6,823 nucleotides of DNA from Bacteroidales bacterium (lineage in GTDB: Bacteria > Bacteroidota > Bacteroidia > Bacteroidales > UBA7960): assembly GCA_007132395.1 (NCBI GenBank), contig SLOR01000338.1:1-6823 (forward strand), read 5' to 3'. Numbering within the stretch: position 1 is the first letter of the stretch; every line of letters begins with the position of its first letter. Position numbers and translations under genes: made by a program. Positions 6,602-6,823 of this stretch are shown here, one piece after another. The notes beneath the pieces are model-generated. The model searched no databases. It was not told the origin of the DNA and saw only the letters and a list, made by a program, of their open reading frames with translations.

Positions 6602-6641
6602 CGGTTTCTCCCAAACACGAATTATTTATAGTTTAACTTTC

Positions 6642-6823
6642 CTAATACACGCCGGCCAGCATCTCCAGTGCCATATCCACATAGATAAAAACATCAGAGG
6701 GAATATCGTTGATACGGTAGTCTGACCTTTTATGCCCCAGCCTTACCACCACAGCATCCAACTCCGGGATAATAAAAATATACTGCCCCAGGATACCCCT
6801 GTAATAGGGAATCTGCATGCCCA
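6642..6823 (-). CDS. serine hydrolase (beta-lactamase/PBP-like family), C-terminal fragment
   Basis: Only the last 59 codons are inside the window; the frame is open to the right edge and stops with TAG at 6642-6644. The peptide contains IPYYRGILGQYIFIIPELDA and then VVVRLGHKR, and ends DVFIYVDMALEMLAGVY. This GxxGQYIxxxPE...VVVRLGH pattern is typical of the C-terminus of beta-lactamase-related serine hydrolases (Pfam Beta-lactamase, PF00144), where a strand carrying G-x-x-G-Q lines the active site and the HTG/KTG-equivalent lies just before it. The catalytic SxxK and YxN motifs would be upstream, outside the window, so activity and exact class (esterase, peptidase, class C-like) cannot be judged. 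The nested palindrome begins about 40 bp after its stop and no clear intrinsic terminator is visible. Confidence 0.82.
   Translation of the reverse strand, partial: GMQIPYYRGILGQYIFIIPELDAVVVRLGHKRSDYRINDIPSDVFIYVDMALEMLAGVY

Noticed and set aside
14..6823. A defence, toxin-antitoxin or other novel multi-gene system
   Set aside because: The gene products are a hydrolase, OsmC, an unknown exported protein, a T9SS protease, a SPOR lipoprotein and a serine hydrolase, separated by their own terminators and promoters. Nothing ties them into one system beyond the protease pair.

Overview
The window looks like chromosomal DNA of a member of the Bacteroidota. The evidence is a large secreted protease ending in a type IX secretion (T9SS) C-terminal sorting domain, two well-placed promoter -7 boxes of the Bacteroidota form TAnnTTTG, start codons preceded by A/T-rich sequence without Shine-Dalgarno motifs, and low-GC intergenic DNA. 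The exact order or genus cannot be told from the sequence; a Marinilabiliales- or Flavobacteriales-like source would fit.

All six genes lie on the minus strand, so transcription runs from high to low coordinates. In that order they are: the last 59 codons of a serine hydrolase of the beta-lactamase/penicillin-binding type (6642-6823, cut by the window edge); a repeat-rich gap holding a symmetrical nested palindrome (6458-6601); a small SPOR-domain lipoprotein (5868-6314) closed by a strong intrinsic terminator; a 1093-residue subtilisin-family (S8) T9SS-exported protease (2430-5711) with its own promoter; a 218-residue unrecognised secreted protein (1740-2396) only 33 bp downstream and probably co-transcribed with the protease; osmC, an organic hydroperoxide reductase (1196-1627), closed by a clear terminator; and a membrane-anchored alpha/beta hydrolase (14-811) with its own promoter.

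These look like separate transcription units rather than one pathway. The only pair likely to act together is the protease and the small exported protein behind it. Most of the window is ordinary envelope and stress-related content. I found no defence system, CRISPR array, phage, insertion sequence or RNA gene. The most unusual DNA is intergenic: a 144-bp nested inverted repeat built around a perfect 21-bp hairpin upstream of the SPOR gene, and an 11-bp inverted repeat upstream of the alpha/beta hydrolase. Both resemble dispersed repeats rather than ordinary terminators. The 218-residue protein is the main unknown coding sequence.
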